Below are positions 23,701-30,074 of a stretch of DNA of 36,762 nt, in pieces. Position 1 is the stretch's first letter. The number at the start of each line of letters is the position of its first letter. Source of the stretch: CAYXFZ01 sp964464385 (GTDB lineage Bacteria; Planctomycetota; UBA1135); the NCBI GenBank assembly GCA_964464385.1, contig CAYXFZ010000009.1, positions 1-36,762 on the forward strand, in the 5' to 3' direction. The translations under genes and the position numbers were made by a program. The notes under the pieces are model-generated. The model saw only the letters and a program-made list of their open reading frames with translations. It was not told where the DNA came from and made no database searches.

Positions 23701-24220
23701 CTTGGCCATACATTTCCTGAAGATTGCCGGCCATCTCGAGAGCGCCCTCTTCATCGCCATCCCGAAGCCGCCGATTGACTGGACCGGACATGCAACCGGA
23801 CAGACAAGTGATGCCGCTTGCGTGTTGAGCGAGCACCTCAAAGTCCACACGCGGTCGAAAGTGTTGACCCTCCAAGTGGGCAATCGTGGCGAGTTCCATG
23901 AGGTTCTTCCAGCCCCGATCGTCCCGCGCCAAAAGAGTCAGGTGGGTGTAAGGATTCTCGAGCTTGTGGTGGCGTTGCAGGCGCGATACTTGGGCAACAT
24001 AAACCTCGCAACCCAGCAAGGGTTTGATCCCAGCCTGGCGGCACTCTTTGTAAAAGTCAATGGCACCAAACAGGTTGCCGTGATCGGTAATGGCCAAGGC
24101 CTCGTGTCCGTCGCGAACCGCTGCTTGGACCAACGAGGGGATACGGTTGGCACCGTCGAGCAGCGAATATTCGGTGTGAACGTGGAGGTGGACGAAGGGT
24201 TCCATGGGGAGGACCCCCAT
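20726..24220 (-). CDS. dnaE: DNA polymerase III alpha subunit
   Basis: Catalytic subunit of the replicative polymerase, 1164 aa. The N-terminal PHP domain has HLHVHTEYSLLDG (11-23) and ITDHGN (44-49). The polymerase domain has GPGRGSAAGSLAAYVLGITR and the catalytic PDIDIDF motif (Asp402 and Asp404, nt ~23002-23023). FAKYGFNKSHSTAY and the helix-hairpin-helix and OB-fold regions follow, with the C-terminal DLHGSVAALAFPSVLEEYGD part of the OB fold. It is the DnaE1 length, not PolC. The start ATG 24220 has AGGAG 4 nt upstream; ATG 24205 (MEPFVHLH) is a plausible alternative. Confidence 0.97.
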   Translation of the reverse strand: MGVLPMEPFVHLHVHTEYSLLDGANRIPSLVQAAVRDGHEALAITDHGNLFGAIDFYKECRQAGIKPLLGCEVYVAQVSRLQRHHKLENPYTHLTLLARDDRGWKNLMELATIAHLEGQHFRPRVDFEVLAQHASGITCLSGCMSGPVNRRLRDGDEEGALEMAGNLQEMYGQDHFFLEIMRNGMQEQDLLTEGMMRLAPRMNAPIIATNDIHYLRHEDCNVQDALLCLHQNKRIDDPNRWRMNTDTLFFRTREEMNLLFGDLPEALSNTLTVAEQTQVEVELGRHRLPVFVPENGQSADDLFSQLCLQGLDELLPGADARARKRLDYEMGVIRDMGFVSYFLIVWDLVRHAQSQGIPVGPGRGSAAGSLAAYVLGITRIDPLKHDLLFERFLNPSRVSMPDIDIDFCKARRDEMIRYVRHRYGDENVCQIITFGRLKAKNALRDMARVLDIPLKDADRAAKKIPDGPGVVLAKSMESVTELQEQALESERNQKWFDLALSVEGFARNAGVHAAGVIIANQPLREIIPLSRQKDAITTQWDMKICEEFGLLKMDFLGLRTLTILHDAVALVAKKEGSGPDLNALDTDDPEVWTLLQSAETEGIFQLESSGMRRLLTQLKPDCFDDLVAVLALYRPGPLRSGLHESFTRRKHGQEKVTYAHPLLEEILKETYGVLIYQEQIMRVAQRLGGFGLDEADIFRKAMGKKIKALMDPFEAPFLNGAKERDVPEAVALEIWAMMVQFAKYGFNKSHSTAYARITYEAAWLKVHYRAEFFASSMTHEAFDSDKLRVLVEDARHHGIQILPPCALASGSSFLVESPQAIRYGLAAIKGVGEGAAEVMTQIRSATDAQPWKSADDFLVDAVAEGLTKTALEGLAKAGGLDCFGESRISLLEHLEDSLRGAQTRAKDRAKGQDLLFATAAPPQETKIQRAESAADQRLALAMEKEALGLYLTHHPLDPWREILPGISPWNSRTVSHLPDRSLVVLPGVASTVDIRPTRKNPANKYARFRIEDLHGSVAALAFPSVLEEYGDYVCEDVVGLFHGTLDASGESPTLLLDKVEILNQPDSIQLHGILELRILPNPTNLGALKDLLESHPGKSRVRFHYPDSKGEEKVMRSDPGSNVKLGAPLLHELRNILGDDAVWVTPERAGLPKAAPPRRRFAQS

Positions 24221-24247
24221 CCTACTCCTCGGTCGGACGATATTGCC

Positions 24248-25456
24248 TTAGCGCAGAGGGGAGGCCGCCGGGGCCAAGCTCAACTTGTCGGCGAGGGCGG
24301 CAAAGGCCTCCAGGAAGGAGGCCATGTGATCGTCGGTATGGGAGGCCATGAAGGAACAGCGCAAGAGGTCCGAGCCGACAGGGACGGCCGGACTCGTGAT
24401 GGGATTGACGAAAACGCCAGCGTCCATCAAGAACTGCCAAGAGTGGAAGGTGTGCTCCCGTTTGCCCAGAATGATCGGCACGATGGGACCCAACTGGGCC
24501 GGGCCGGTGTTGAAACCGAGGGCCTGGAGCCCGGCGCGGGCCTGGTCGGCCAGGGAAAGGACGCGTTGGCGCCTCTCCGGCTCGGTCTCAAAAATCCGCA
24601 GTGCCGTCAGAGAAGCCGCACAGACCGCGGGGGGGATCGAGGCCGAAAACATCATGGTGCGGGCGCGATGCCGAACGAACTCGATGACTTCGCGAGGCCC
24701 GGCGCAGTAGCCGCCAATCCCGGCCATGGACTTGGAGAAAGTGCCCATGATGAGGTCCGTTTCCTCTTCCAGGTCAAAGTGTTCGGCCGTGCCTGCCCCG
24801 CGTTTGCCCAGGACACCAAAGCCATGGGCGTCATCCACCAGGATCCGAGTGCCAAATTCCTGAGCCATGGACACCATCTCGGGCAAGGGAGCTAGGTCGC
24901 CCAACATGGAAAACAAGCCATCCACCACCAGGAGGGTGGGGCGACCCTCCGTTTGTTCCAAGCGGTTACGAAGGGCCGCCATGTCCGAGTGCGGAAATTT
25001 TGCGACATCCGCAAAAGAAAGTCGGCATGCGTCCAGGATCGAGGCGTGGTTTTCGCGGTCGCATAGGATGAGATCCTTGCGCTGGGCCAGGGCCGTAATG
25101 ACACCGAGGCAAGTTTGAAATCCTGTGGAGAAAACAAGCGCGGCCTCTTTGCGCAAGAAGGTGGCAAGACGAGCTTCCAATTCTTCATGCAGTTCCAAGG
25201 TGCCATTGAGAAAACGGGAACCGGTGCAACCGGAGCCAAATTTTTGAAGGGCCTCCGTTGCGGCCTGCAGAACCTCGGGGTGGTGGGTCAGGCCAAGGTA
25301 ATTGTTGGAGCCCGCCATCATTTTTCGTTTCCCCTGAAGGACAACATCCGGACCCTCGGCGGCCTCAATGGCCTGGAAATAGGGATAGATCCCCGCGTCC
25401 TGCAATAGGGTGTAATCCTGTGGAGGATGGCATTTGCTAAAGAGATCACTCTTCAT
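24248..25456 (-). CDS. spt: Serine palmitoyltransferase (alpha-oxoamine synthase family)
   Basis: PLP enzyme that joins serine with an acyl-CoA or acyl-ACP to give 3-ketosphinganine, the first step of sphingolipid synthesis. It is 402 aa. It has GIYPYFQAIEAAEGPDV (22-38), GSNNYLGLTHHPEV (49-62) and SGCTGSRFLNGTLELHEELE (75-94), then His137 (NHASI, stacking on PLP), VDDAHGFGVLGKRG (207-220) and the PLP lysine Lys242 in GTFSKSMAGIGGY. The N-terminal and RHRARTMMFSAS segments match, from memory, Bacteroides serine palmitoyltransferase better than Kbl (2-amino-3-ketobutyrate ligase) or BioF. The exact acyl substrate cannot be told. It is divergent from an extended-SDR reductase, which fits a sphingolipid module. 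Confidence 0.8.
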   Translation of the reverse strand: MKSDLFSKCHPPQDYTLLQDAGIYPYFQAIEAAEGPDVVLQGKRKMMAGSNNYLGLTHHPEVLQAATEALQKFGSGCTGSRFLNGTLELHEELEARLATFLRKEAALVFSTGFQTCLGVITALAQRKDLILCDRENHASILDACRLSFADVAKFPHSDMAALRNRLEQTEGRPTLLVVDGLFSMLGDLAPLPEMVSMAQEFGTRILVDDAHGFGVLGKRGAGTAEHFDLEEETDLIMGTFSKSMAGIGGYCAGPREVIEFVRHRARTMMFSASIPPAVCAASLTALRIFETEPERRQRVLSLADQARAGLQALGFNTGPAQLGPIVPIILGKREHTFHSWQFLMDAGVFVNPITSPAVPVGSDLLRCSFMASHTDDHMASFLEAFAALADKLSLAPAASPLR

Positions 25457-25463
25457 CCACTCT

Positions 25464-25492
25464 ATTATCCCTCTTGGAAGGGATTCAGTCCA
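25464..25492 (-). promoter_or_regulatory. Predicted promoter of the serine palmitoyltransferase gene
   Basis: On the minus strand TGGACT (25492-25487), a 17-nt spacer and GATAAT (25469-25464). The start of transcription would fall at about 25457, adjacent to the ATG at 25456, so the mRNA may be leaderless or nearly so. No Shine-Dalgarno is visible, which fits. Confidence 0.55.
25467..25484. promoter_or_regulatory. Palindrome in the divergent promoter region (candidate operator)
   Basis: ATCCCT-CTTGGA-AGGGAT is a perfect inverted repeat with 6-bp arms and a 6-bp centre. It lies between the -35 and -10 of the predicted spt promoter and just upstream of the reductase promoter. A regulator bound there could control both genes. 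No regulator gene is adjacent. Confidence 0.4.
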
Positions 25493-25505
25493 GAGTTTGG
25501 GAGCT

Positions 25506-25511
25506 TAGACT
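25506..25511 (+). promoter_or_regulatory. Possible -10 element for the divergent reductase gene
   Basis: TAGACT (25506-25511), identical to the -10 of the rpsL promoter, ends 8 nt before the ATG at 25520, so this transcript may also be nearly leaderless. The -35 is poor (TTCAGT at 25484-25489 with 16-nt spacing). Confidence 0.35.
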
Positions 25512-25519
25512 TCCCAGAG

Positions 25520-26482
25520 ATGAAGATCCTCATCACGGGTGCGACGGGCTTTGTTGGGAGCCGCCTGGTGGCCCGCTTGGCGGATTCCGGGCACTTTTTG
25601 CGCTTACTGGTGCGGGATTCCTCTCGCCTTCCACGCGATTCCCGGGTCGAGGTGGTCCACGGGCACTTGGATGGGACCCCACTCTCTCCGGGTTTGGGTG
25701 AGGGGATCGGTGGGATATTGCACTTGGCGGGTGCCCTCTTTCCTCGCCGCAGGGGGGAATTTATGAAGGTGAACCGGGATGGCACTCGGGCCCTCGCTCG
25801 AGCCTGTGCCAAGTCTTGTCCCGAGGCCGCTTGGATCCAGGTATCTAGCATTGCGGCCACGGGTCCCGGCAACCCGGTACTGGATACCACTCCGCCAACA
25901 CCCGTCAGTCTCTATGGTCGCAGCAAGTTGGCAGGGGAAGAAGTTGCCCAACAGGATTTCCCTGGGCGCGTCACCATCCTGCGCCCTCCGACGGTCTATG
26001 GGCCGGGTGATCGGGCCCTCTTGCCCTGGTTCCAGCTGGTGCGTCGTGGCCTTCCCTGTCCCATCCCGGCCCTTCCCTCAGCCGCTCTTTCCTTCATTCA
26101 CGTGGATGACCTCGTGGGGGCCATGTTGGCCACGTTGGATTCAGGAACTGCCAATTCCATTCATCACGTGGCCGGACCCGAGGTGGTGCCGCTTGCCCAG
26201 TTTCCGGCCCGCATTGGGCAAGCCCTAGGTCGGTCCGCGCACTGTCTTCCTCTTGCCCCGTGGTTCCTCCGCGGGGCCGCGGCCGCTCTTGCGCCCATGC
26301 GTGTCTGCACGGGTTGGCCTCCCTCGTTCAGCGTCGACAAGATCCGTGAAGCGACGGCGGGTTCCTGGGTTTGTGACCCCGCAGCTGCGGAGGGGGCGCT
26401 TGGCTGGCGGGCAAAGATCGGCCTCGACGAAGGCTTGGTCGAAACGGCGCGGTCCTACGGACTCCTGTCCCCGAATGCTTGA
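25520..26482 (+). CDS. NAD(P)-dependent extended-SDR reductase/epimerase, possible sphingolipid (CerR-like) reductase
   Basis: 320 aa with the Rossmann motif GATGFVG (about residues 7-13) and the catalytic pair YGRSK (Tyr-x3-Lys) with an upstream SS in VSSIAATGPG. The segments ILRPPTVYGPGDRALLPWF and SFIHVDDLVGAML are typical of the NAD-dependent epimerase/3-beta-hydroxysteroid dehydrogenase superfamily. In Caulobacter and related bacteria a reductase of this superfamily (CerR) works on the 3-keto group in bacterial ceramide synthesis. The divergent position next to serine palmitoyltransferase supports that role, but a sugar epimerase or other reductase cannot be excluded. ATG 25520 (MKILITGATG) is the only start giving a family-like N-terminus. 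Confidence 0.8.
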   Translation: MKILITGATGFVGSRLVARLADSGHFLRLLVRDSSRLPRDSRVEVVHGHLDGTPLSPGLGEGIGGILHLAGALFPRRRGEFMKVNRDGTRALARACAKSCPEAAWIQVSSIAATGPGNPVLDTTPPTPVSLYGRSKLAGEEVAQQDFPGRVTILRPPTVYGPGDRALLPWFQLVRRGLPCPIPALPSAALSFIHVDDLVGAMLATLDSGTANSIHHVAGPEVVPLAQFPARIGQALGRSAHCLPLAPWFLRGAAAALAPMRVCTGWPPSFSVDKIREATAGSWVCDPAAAEGALGWRAKIGLDEGLVETARSYGLLSPNA

Positions 26483-26507
26483 CGGCCGGGCCTGGCCACG
26501 GTGCAAT
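26479..26507 (+). promoter_or_regulatory. Predicted promoter of tRNA-Arg/tadA
   Basis: TTGACG (26479-26484) overlaps the stop codon of the preceding gene; a 17-nt spacer leads to TGCAAT (26502-26507), a weak -10. The start would be near 26514, about 7 nt before the tRNA. The -35 is good, the -10 only 4 of 6. Confidence 0.45.
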
Positions 26508-26520
26508 ACCGCGCTCGGTC

Positions 26521-26597
26521 GCGCCTGTGGCTCAACTGGATAGAGCATCTGACTACGGATCAGAAGGTTGGGGGTTCGAATCCTCCCAGGCGCACCA
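26521..26597 (+). tRNA. tRNA-Arg (anticodon ACG)
   Basis: Full cloverleaf: acceptor GCGCCTG (26521-26527) with CAGGCGC (26587-26593), discriminator A, encoded CCA (26595-26597); D arm GCTC/GAGC; anticodon stem TCTGA/TCAGA with loop CTACGGA, giving anticodon ACG; T loop TTCGAAT. A34 of this tRNA is the substrate of TadA, which makes inosine to read CGU, CGC and CGA. tadA starts only 6 nt after the CCA. Confidence 0.96.
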
Positions 26598-26603
26598 TTT
26601 TTT

Positions 26604-27095
26604 ATGACTCTGCTCTTCCCCCTGGGTGAACCGGCGGATCCGGCCGAGCGTGACCTGCTCGTCATGGATCGGGGCCTTGCCTTGGCCCAGTTTGCGGCCG
26701 AGGACGGAGAGGTTCCGGTGGGGGCCCTCGTGGTCCGGGACGGTCGAATTTTGGGCCGGGGTTGGAACCAGGTGGAGCAACTCAAGGATTCCACGGCCCA
26801 TGCCGAGATGGTGGCCCTGACCCAGGCCTTTGCCACGGCGGGGGAGAAACGCTTGCTGGGAGCGGAGGTGTGGTGCACCCTGGAGCCCTGCCTGCAGTGT
26901 GCTGGCGCTCTGATCCATGCGCGGGTTCGACGGGTGATCTGGGGCGCGGCTGACCCCAAATTTGGCGGTGTGGTTTCCTTAGCGACCCTTTTTGATCTGC
27001 CTGGAATCAATCACAAGGTGGAGCATATCGGGGGCATTCGAGCCCAGGAATCTGCCGAACTCCTGCAGACCTTCTTTCGTAACCGCCGGGGATAA
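26604..27095 (+). CDS. tadA: tRNA-specific adenosine deaminase TadA
   Basis: Deaminates A34 to inosine in tRNA-Arg(ACG). It is 163 aa with the cytidine-deaminase fold: EVPVGALVV (36-44), zinc ligand His66 and catalytic Glu68 in HAEM, and zinc cysteines Cys96 and Cys99 in TLEPCLQCAGAL. ARVRRVIWGAADPKFGG and the C-terminal helix follow. ATG 26604 lies 6 nt after the CCA of its own substrate tRNA and has no Shine-Dalgarno, so the mRNA 5' end may be made by tRNA 3' processing. In Bacillus, tadA also precedes the SRP RNA and dnaX, the same order as here. Confidence 0.95.
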   Translation: MTLLFPLGEPADPAERDLLVMDRGLALAQFAAEDGEVPVGALVVRDGRILGRGWNQVEQLKDSTAHAEMVALTQAFATAGEKRLLGAEVWCTLEPCLQCAGALIHARVRRVIWGAADPKFGGVVSLATLFDLPGINHKVEHIGGIRAQESAELLQTFFRNRRG

Positions 27096-27102
27096 TCCCC
27101 GG
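27086..27102 (+). terminator. GC-rich hairpin over the tadA stop codon
   Basis: CCGGGG-ATAAT-CCCCGG forms a perfect 6-bp GC stem (extendable to 8 bp with the inner AT/AT) enclosing the tadA TAA. No T-run follows, so intrinsic termination is doubtful. Confidence 0.3.
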
Positions 27103-27145
27103 AAACCCCCAAGGCCTCTCCAGACCCCCCCGATCCCCCGACCTG

Positions 27146-27161
27146 GAAACTGGCCAGTTTC
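27146..27161. repeat. 16-bp perfect palindrome between tadA and tRNA-Ser
   Basis: GAAACTGGCCAGTTTC is a perfect 16-bp palindrome in the 120-bp gap between tadA and the first tRNA-Ser. It could be a protein-binding site or a weak hairpin; the rest of the gap is C-rich and holds nothing I can name. Confidence 0.35.
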
Positions 27162-27200
27162 TCGGTTGTGTTTCTCAGTCTTGTTTTCGGGGGAGAGGAG

Positions 27201-27206
27201 TATGAT
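27201..27206 (+). promoter_or_regulatory. Possible -10 element for the tRNA-Ser/SRP RNA unit
   Basis: TATGAT (27201-27206) lies 9 nt before the first tRNA-Ser, the right distance for a tRNA promoter. No convincing -35 is seen at 16-18 nt spacing. Confidence 0.35.
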
Positions 27207-27215
27207 TCCCGGCCC

Positions 27216-27305
<90 letters not shown>

Positions 27306-27342
27306 CCCTTGGGTCTCCAGGGGTTCGTTCATTTCGGTTTCA

Positions 27343-27430
<88 letters not shown>

Positions 27431-27440
27431 TCGAGATCGT

Positions 27441-27562
27441 GGGTGGGGTCGGCGGTCCGGCCCGGTATGGCGAACACGGGGCGAACCGGGTCAGGCCGGG
27501 AACGGAGCAGCCCTAAGTCCTGTTGTTCGGGCATATCGGTGTCCGGGCCTCCGACCTCGCCC
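27441..27562 (+). ncRNA. ffs: Signal recognition particle RNA (4.5S type)
   Basis: RNA of the SRP, which with Ffh targets membrane proteins. The ends 27441-27452 and 27551-27562 form a 12-bp stem with two G-U pairs. The conserved domain IV lies at 27488-27513: GGTCAGG on the 5' side, GGAA tetraloop (27499-27502), GGAGCAGCC on the 3' side, which binds Ffh. At ~122 nt it is the short form without an Alu domain. It starts 10 nt after a tRNA-Ser and ends 25 nt before dnaX, so it is probably made from a longer precursor. Confidence 0.92.
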
Positions 27563-27587
27563 ATGTTCCTGCTATCCTGCGTCTGCC

Positions 27588-29162
27588 ATGTCCTATCGGG
27601 TTCTTGCGCGCAAATACCGTCCCCGCACTTTTGCCGAAGTAGTGGGTCAGGAGCATGTCGTAAATGCTCTCACGGGTGCCATTGCCAAGAAGCGTCTGGG
27701 CCAAGCCTATCTCTTGATTGGTCCGCGCGGCGTTGGCAAGACCAGTACCGCCCGCATTCTCGCAAAGTCCGTGAATTGTGAACGGGGCCCGACGTCCACT
27801 CCGTGCTTGGAGTGTTACCCATGCCGCGAGATTGAGGCCGGTTCGGACATGGATGTCATTGAAATTGACGGTGCGAGCAACAATGGTGTTGAGGATGTGC
27901 GCGGTCTTCGCGAGCGGGTCCACTTTCGCCCCATGCGGGATCGCCGCAAGTTTTACGTCATTGACGAAGTGCAGCGATTATCCGGGCCGGCCTTTGATGC
28001 CCTATTGAAGACCTTGGAAGAGCCGCCAGATCACGCCATTTTTATCTTTGCCACGACCGATCCCCACAAGATTCCTGAAACGATTGTTTCTCGTTGCCAA
28101 ACTTTGGAGTTTCGGCGCTTGCGCGAACAAGATGTCGCCGACAAGTTGCGTCGGGTGTGTCAGGCCGAAAAGGTCGAGGTCGCCGACGAAGTTTTAGCGG
28201 CCGTAGCCGCTGGGTGTCGTGGGGGATTGCGGGATGCCGAATCCATCCTGGACCAATTGTTGGCCTCGGCCACTGCCGCCCCGACCCTCGAAGACCTGGA
28301 ACAGGTCGCTGGCCTAGCTCGCCCCGAGCGCTGGTTGGATTTGTTGGACGCCGTGGAGGCCGATGATGGGCCCGCCATCCTGCGGGCCATTACTGTCTTT
28401 TTGGAGCGGGGCGGGACCGAACACGAGTTTGTTTCGCAAGTGACGGAGGCCGTCCGCGATCTTCTGCACATTGCTCTCTTAGGAGAGGATTCCTTGGGCG
28501 TGACCCCCGCCAAGGAAAGGCGCACTCGGACCCTGGACTTGGCCCGACGTCTTGGCCGCGAGCGCCTCGAATCCCTTTTGGGCATGCTCTTTTCCTTGGA
28601 GCGCCGGATCCGGCAGGCTCCTCTGGCCGCCCGGGCTCTGGTCGAATGGACCCTGCTCCGCGCCGGTTCGCTGGGCAAGGTGGCGACCTTGTCAGGGTTG
28701 ATGGAGGAAATGCGTTCCGGGGTGGTGGCCGCGGCCGTTCCAACACCATCCGTCGCCCCGGACAAACCCGCGACTCCGGCCAAACCCGAGGTGCCAGCGG
28801 AGGCACCGGTAGAAAGAGTTTCTTCCACCCACGACCCTTCCCCAGCCGAAGGGAGCAAGTTGCCAACCTTGGATGCCCTGCTGAAACGGGTGACCCTGGG
28901 CCGTCCCACCTTGGGACAACTCTTGACCTCCCGTCTCTTGGAGGGCACCGTTGATCCCGAGCGGGTTTCCATCCGCTTGGGCCAAGTGTCCAAGAGTGAA
29001 CAATCCCTCTTGGACGATCCCACGACCGCCTCCTTTCTCTCCTCCTTGCCAAAATCTCCCCCCCAATGGGAAATTCAGGTCACTCGCGAGGATCCTCCCG
29101 CCGCCGATCCGGTGGCGGATCAACTGCGATCTCTCTTCGGAGCCCGCGAAGAAAACTCGTAA
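27588..29162 (+). CDS. dnaX: DNA polymerase III subunit tau/gamma
   Basis: AAA+ ATPase of the clamp loader, 524 aa. It starts MSYRVLARKYRPRTFAEVVG. Walker A GPRGVGKT is at 45-52, the zinc cysteines are Cys64, Cys73, Cys76 and Cys79, Walker B YVIDEV at 123-128 and sensor-1/SRC at 168-170 (SRC arginine finger). The Walker B is followed by QRLS where most have HMLS. After residue ~370 the chain becomes Pro/Ala-rich, then a C-terminal domain of about 100 residues that would be tau-specific. The upstream open frame runs through the tRNA genes and is not used; ATG 27588 gives the family N-terminus. No slippery A-run for gamma frameshifting was noticed. Confidence 0.97.
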   Translation: MSYRVLARKYRPRTFAEVVGQEHVVNALTGAIAKKRLGQAYLLIGPRGVGKTSTARILAKSVNCERGPTSTPCLECYPCREIEAGSDMDVIEIDGASNNGVEDVRGLRERVHFRPMRDRRKFYVIDEVQRLSGPAFDALLKTLEEPPDHAIFIFATTDPHKIPETIVSRCQTLEFRRLREQDVADKLRRVCQAEKVEVADEVLAAVAAGCRGGLRDAESILDQLLASATAAPTLEDLEQVAGLARPERWLDLLDAVEADDGPAILRAITVFLERGGTEHEFVSQVTEAVRDLLHIALLGEDSLGVTPAKERRTRTLDLARRLGRERLESLLGMLFSLERRIRQAPLAARALVEWTLLRAGSLGKVATLSGLMEEMRSGVVAAAVPTPSVAPDKPATPAKPEVPAEAPVERVSSTHDPSPAEGSKLPTLDALLKRVTLGRPTLGQLLTSRLLEGTVDPERVSIRLGQVSKSEQSLLDDPTTASFLSSLPKSPPQWEIQVTREDPPAADPVADQLRSLFGAREENS

Positions 29163-29171
29163 ACTATTGCC

Positions 29172-29448
29172 ATGGCCGGAAGTCTCGGTGATCTCGGGGG
29201 TCTCCTTCGCCAAGCTCAGCAGATGCAGCGGCGCATGGCTGACTTGCGCGAGGATTTGGGCAAGCGTCGTTTCGAGGCTCGCGCTGGCGGTGATGCCGTG
29301 TTTGCGGTCGTCAACGGCGACCGTCAACTCTTGGAGCTCAAAATTTCCCCTGACGGCCGTCGGCGAGGCCCTGCAGCAGGCTGCCCATGCGGTTGAAAAA
29401 GAAATGGGAGATATGACAGGGGGCCTGGGCCTACCAGGCATGATGTAA
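29172..29448 (+). pseudogene. ybaB: YbaB/EbfC nucleoid-associated protein, frame-disrupted
   Basis: YbaB/EbfC is a small DNA-binding protein normally of ~100-110 aa encoded between dnaX and recR, as here. The frame from ATG 29172 gives the family N-terminus (LGGLLRQAQQMQRRMADLRE) up to LLELKISPDG near 29350, then runs into an alien GRRRGPAAG tail and stops at 29396. The true C-terminus, AVGEALQQAAHAVEKEMGDM then TGGLGLPGMM, is in the +1 frame and ends at 29448. The ~16 residues that normally join them (around MLEDLV) are missing, which fits a deletion of about 44-50 nt (length 2 mod 3). It may be a real lesion or an assembly collapse; a sequence gap lies 800 bp away. Confidence 0.8.
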
Positions 29449-29453
29449 GCGAA

Positions 29454-30074
29454 GTGGCCTTTCCCGAGCCCTTGGAGAGGTTGGTTCGGGCCTTTGAAAA
29501 GTTCCCCGGAGTTGGCGCTCGCAGTGCCGAACGCCTGGCCTTGCACGTGTTGCGCACTTCGCCGGAGGATGTCGCGGATTTGGCCGTTGCCTTGCGGGAT
29601 GCCCGCATGGAAACCCTGCGTTGTGAAGTTTGCGGCAACATTACGCTCCGCTCCCCGTGCCGGATTTGCGCCGACCAGGATCGAGACCCCAGTTTGCTCT
29701 TCGTGGTCGAGGGGCCCCGCGAAGTTGAAAAATTGGAAGCGGCTCAGGCCCATCAGGGCCTCTACCACGTGTTGATGGAGGGCTTTTCTCCCCGAGAAGG
29801 GGCCGAACCGGACGCTCGGGCCCGGACCTCCTTGCGGAACCGCGTGGAATCGGGTGCCGTCCCAGAAGTTGTGGTGGCAAGGGCCCCCGCTCGCGGGGGG
29901 GAAGGTGCCGCACTGTTGGTGGCTGAGGCCCTGGACGGTTTGTCCGTTCCCTTGACTCGCTTGGCGCGGGGGGTCCCAATTGGCACCCGCTTGGAATATC
30001 TCCACGGCGGAATTTTGGCCGAGGCCATTCGGGAGCGCCGGCCGTGGGCGATGAAGCCCACAAGCGAATCGTGA
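29454..30074 (+). CDS. recR: Recombination mediator protein RecR
   Basis: RecR works with RecO (and RecF) to load RecA on gapped DNA. It is 206 aa. It has the N-terminal helix-hairpin-helix FEKFPGVGARSAERLALHVL, a zinc finger CEVCGN...SPCRIC, and a Toprim domain starting LLFVVEGPREVEKLEA, with GLYHVLMEGFSPREG and TRLARGVPIGTRLEYLH near the end, as in the family. The start is GTG 29454, 5 nt after the ybaB stop. The stop overlaps the truA GTG (GTGA). Confidence 0.96.
   Translation: MAFPEPLERLVRAFEKFPGVGARSAERLALHVLRTSPEDVADLAVALRDARMETLRCEVCGNITLRSPCRICADQDRDPSLLFVVEGPREVEKLEAAQAHQGLYHVLMEGFSPREGAEPDARARTSLRNRVESGAVPEVVVARAPARGGEGAALLVAEALDGLSVPLTRLARGVPIGTRLEYLHGGILAEAIRERRPWAMKPTSES

Noticed and set aside
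24248..25456. Annotation of the PLP enzyme as 2-amino-3-ketobutyrate CoA ligase (Kbl) or BioF
   Set aside because: The GSNNYLGL, SGCTGSRFLNGT and TFSKSMAGIGGY contexts and the N-terminal YPYFQAIE segment fit serine palmitoyltransferase better, and no threonine dehydrogenase or biotin gene is adjacent. It is not fully excluded.
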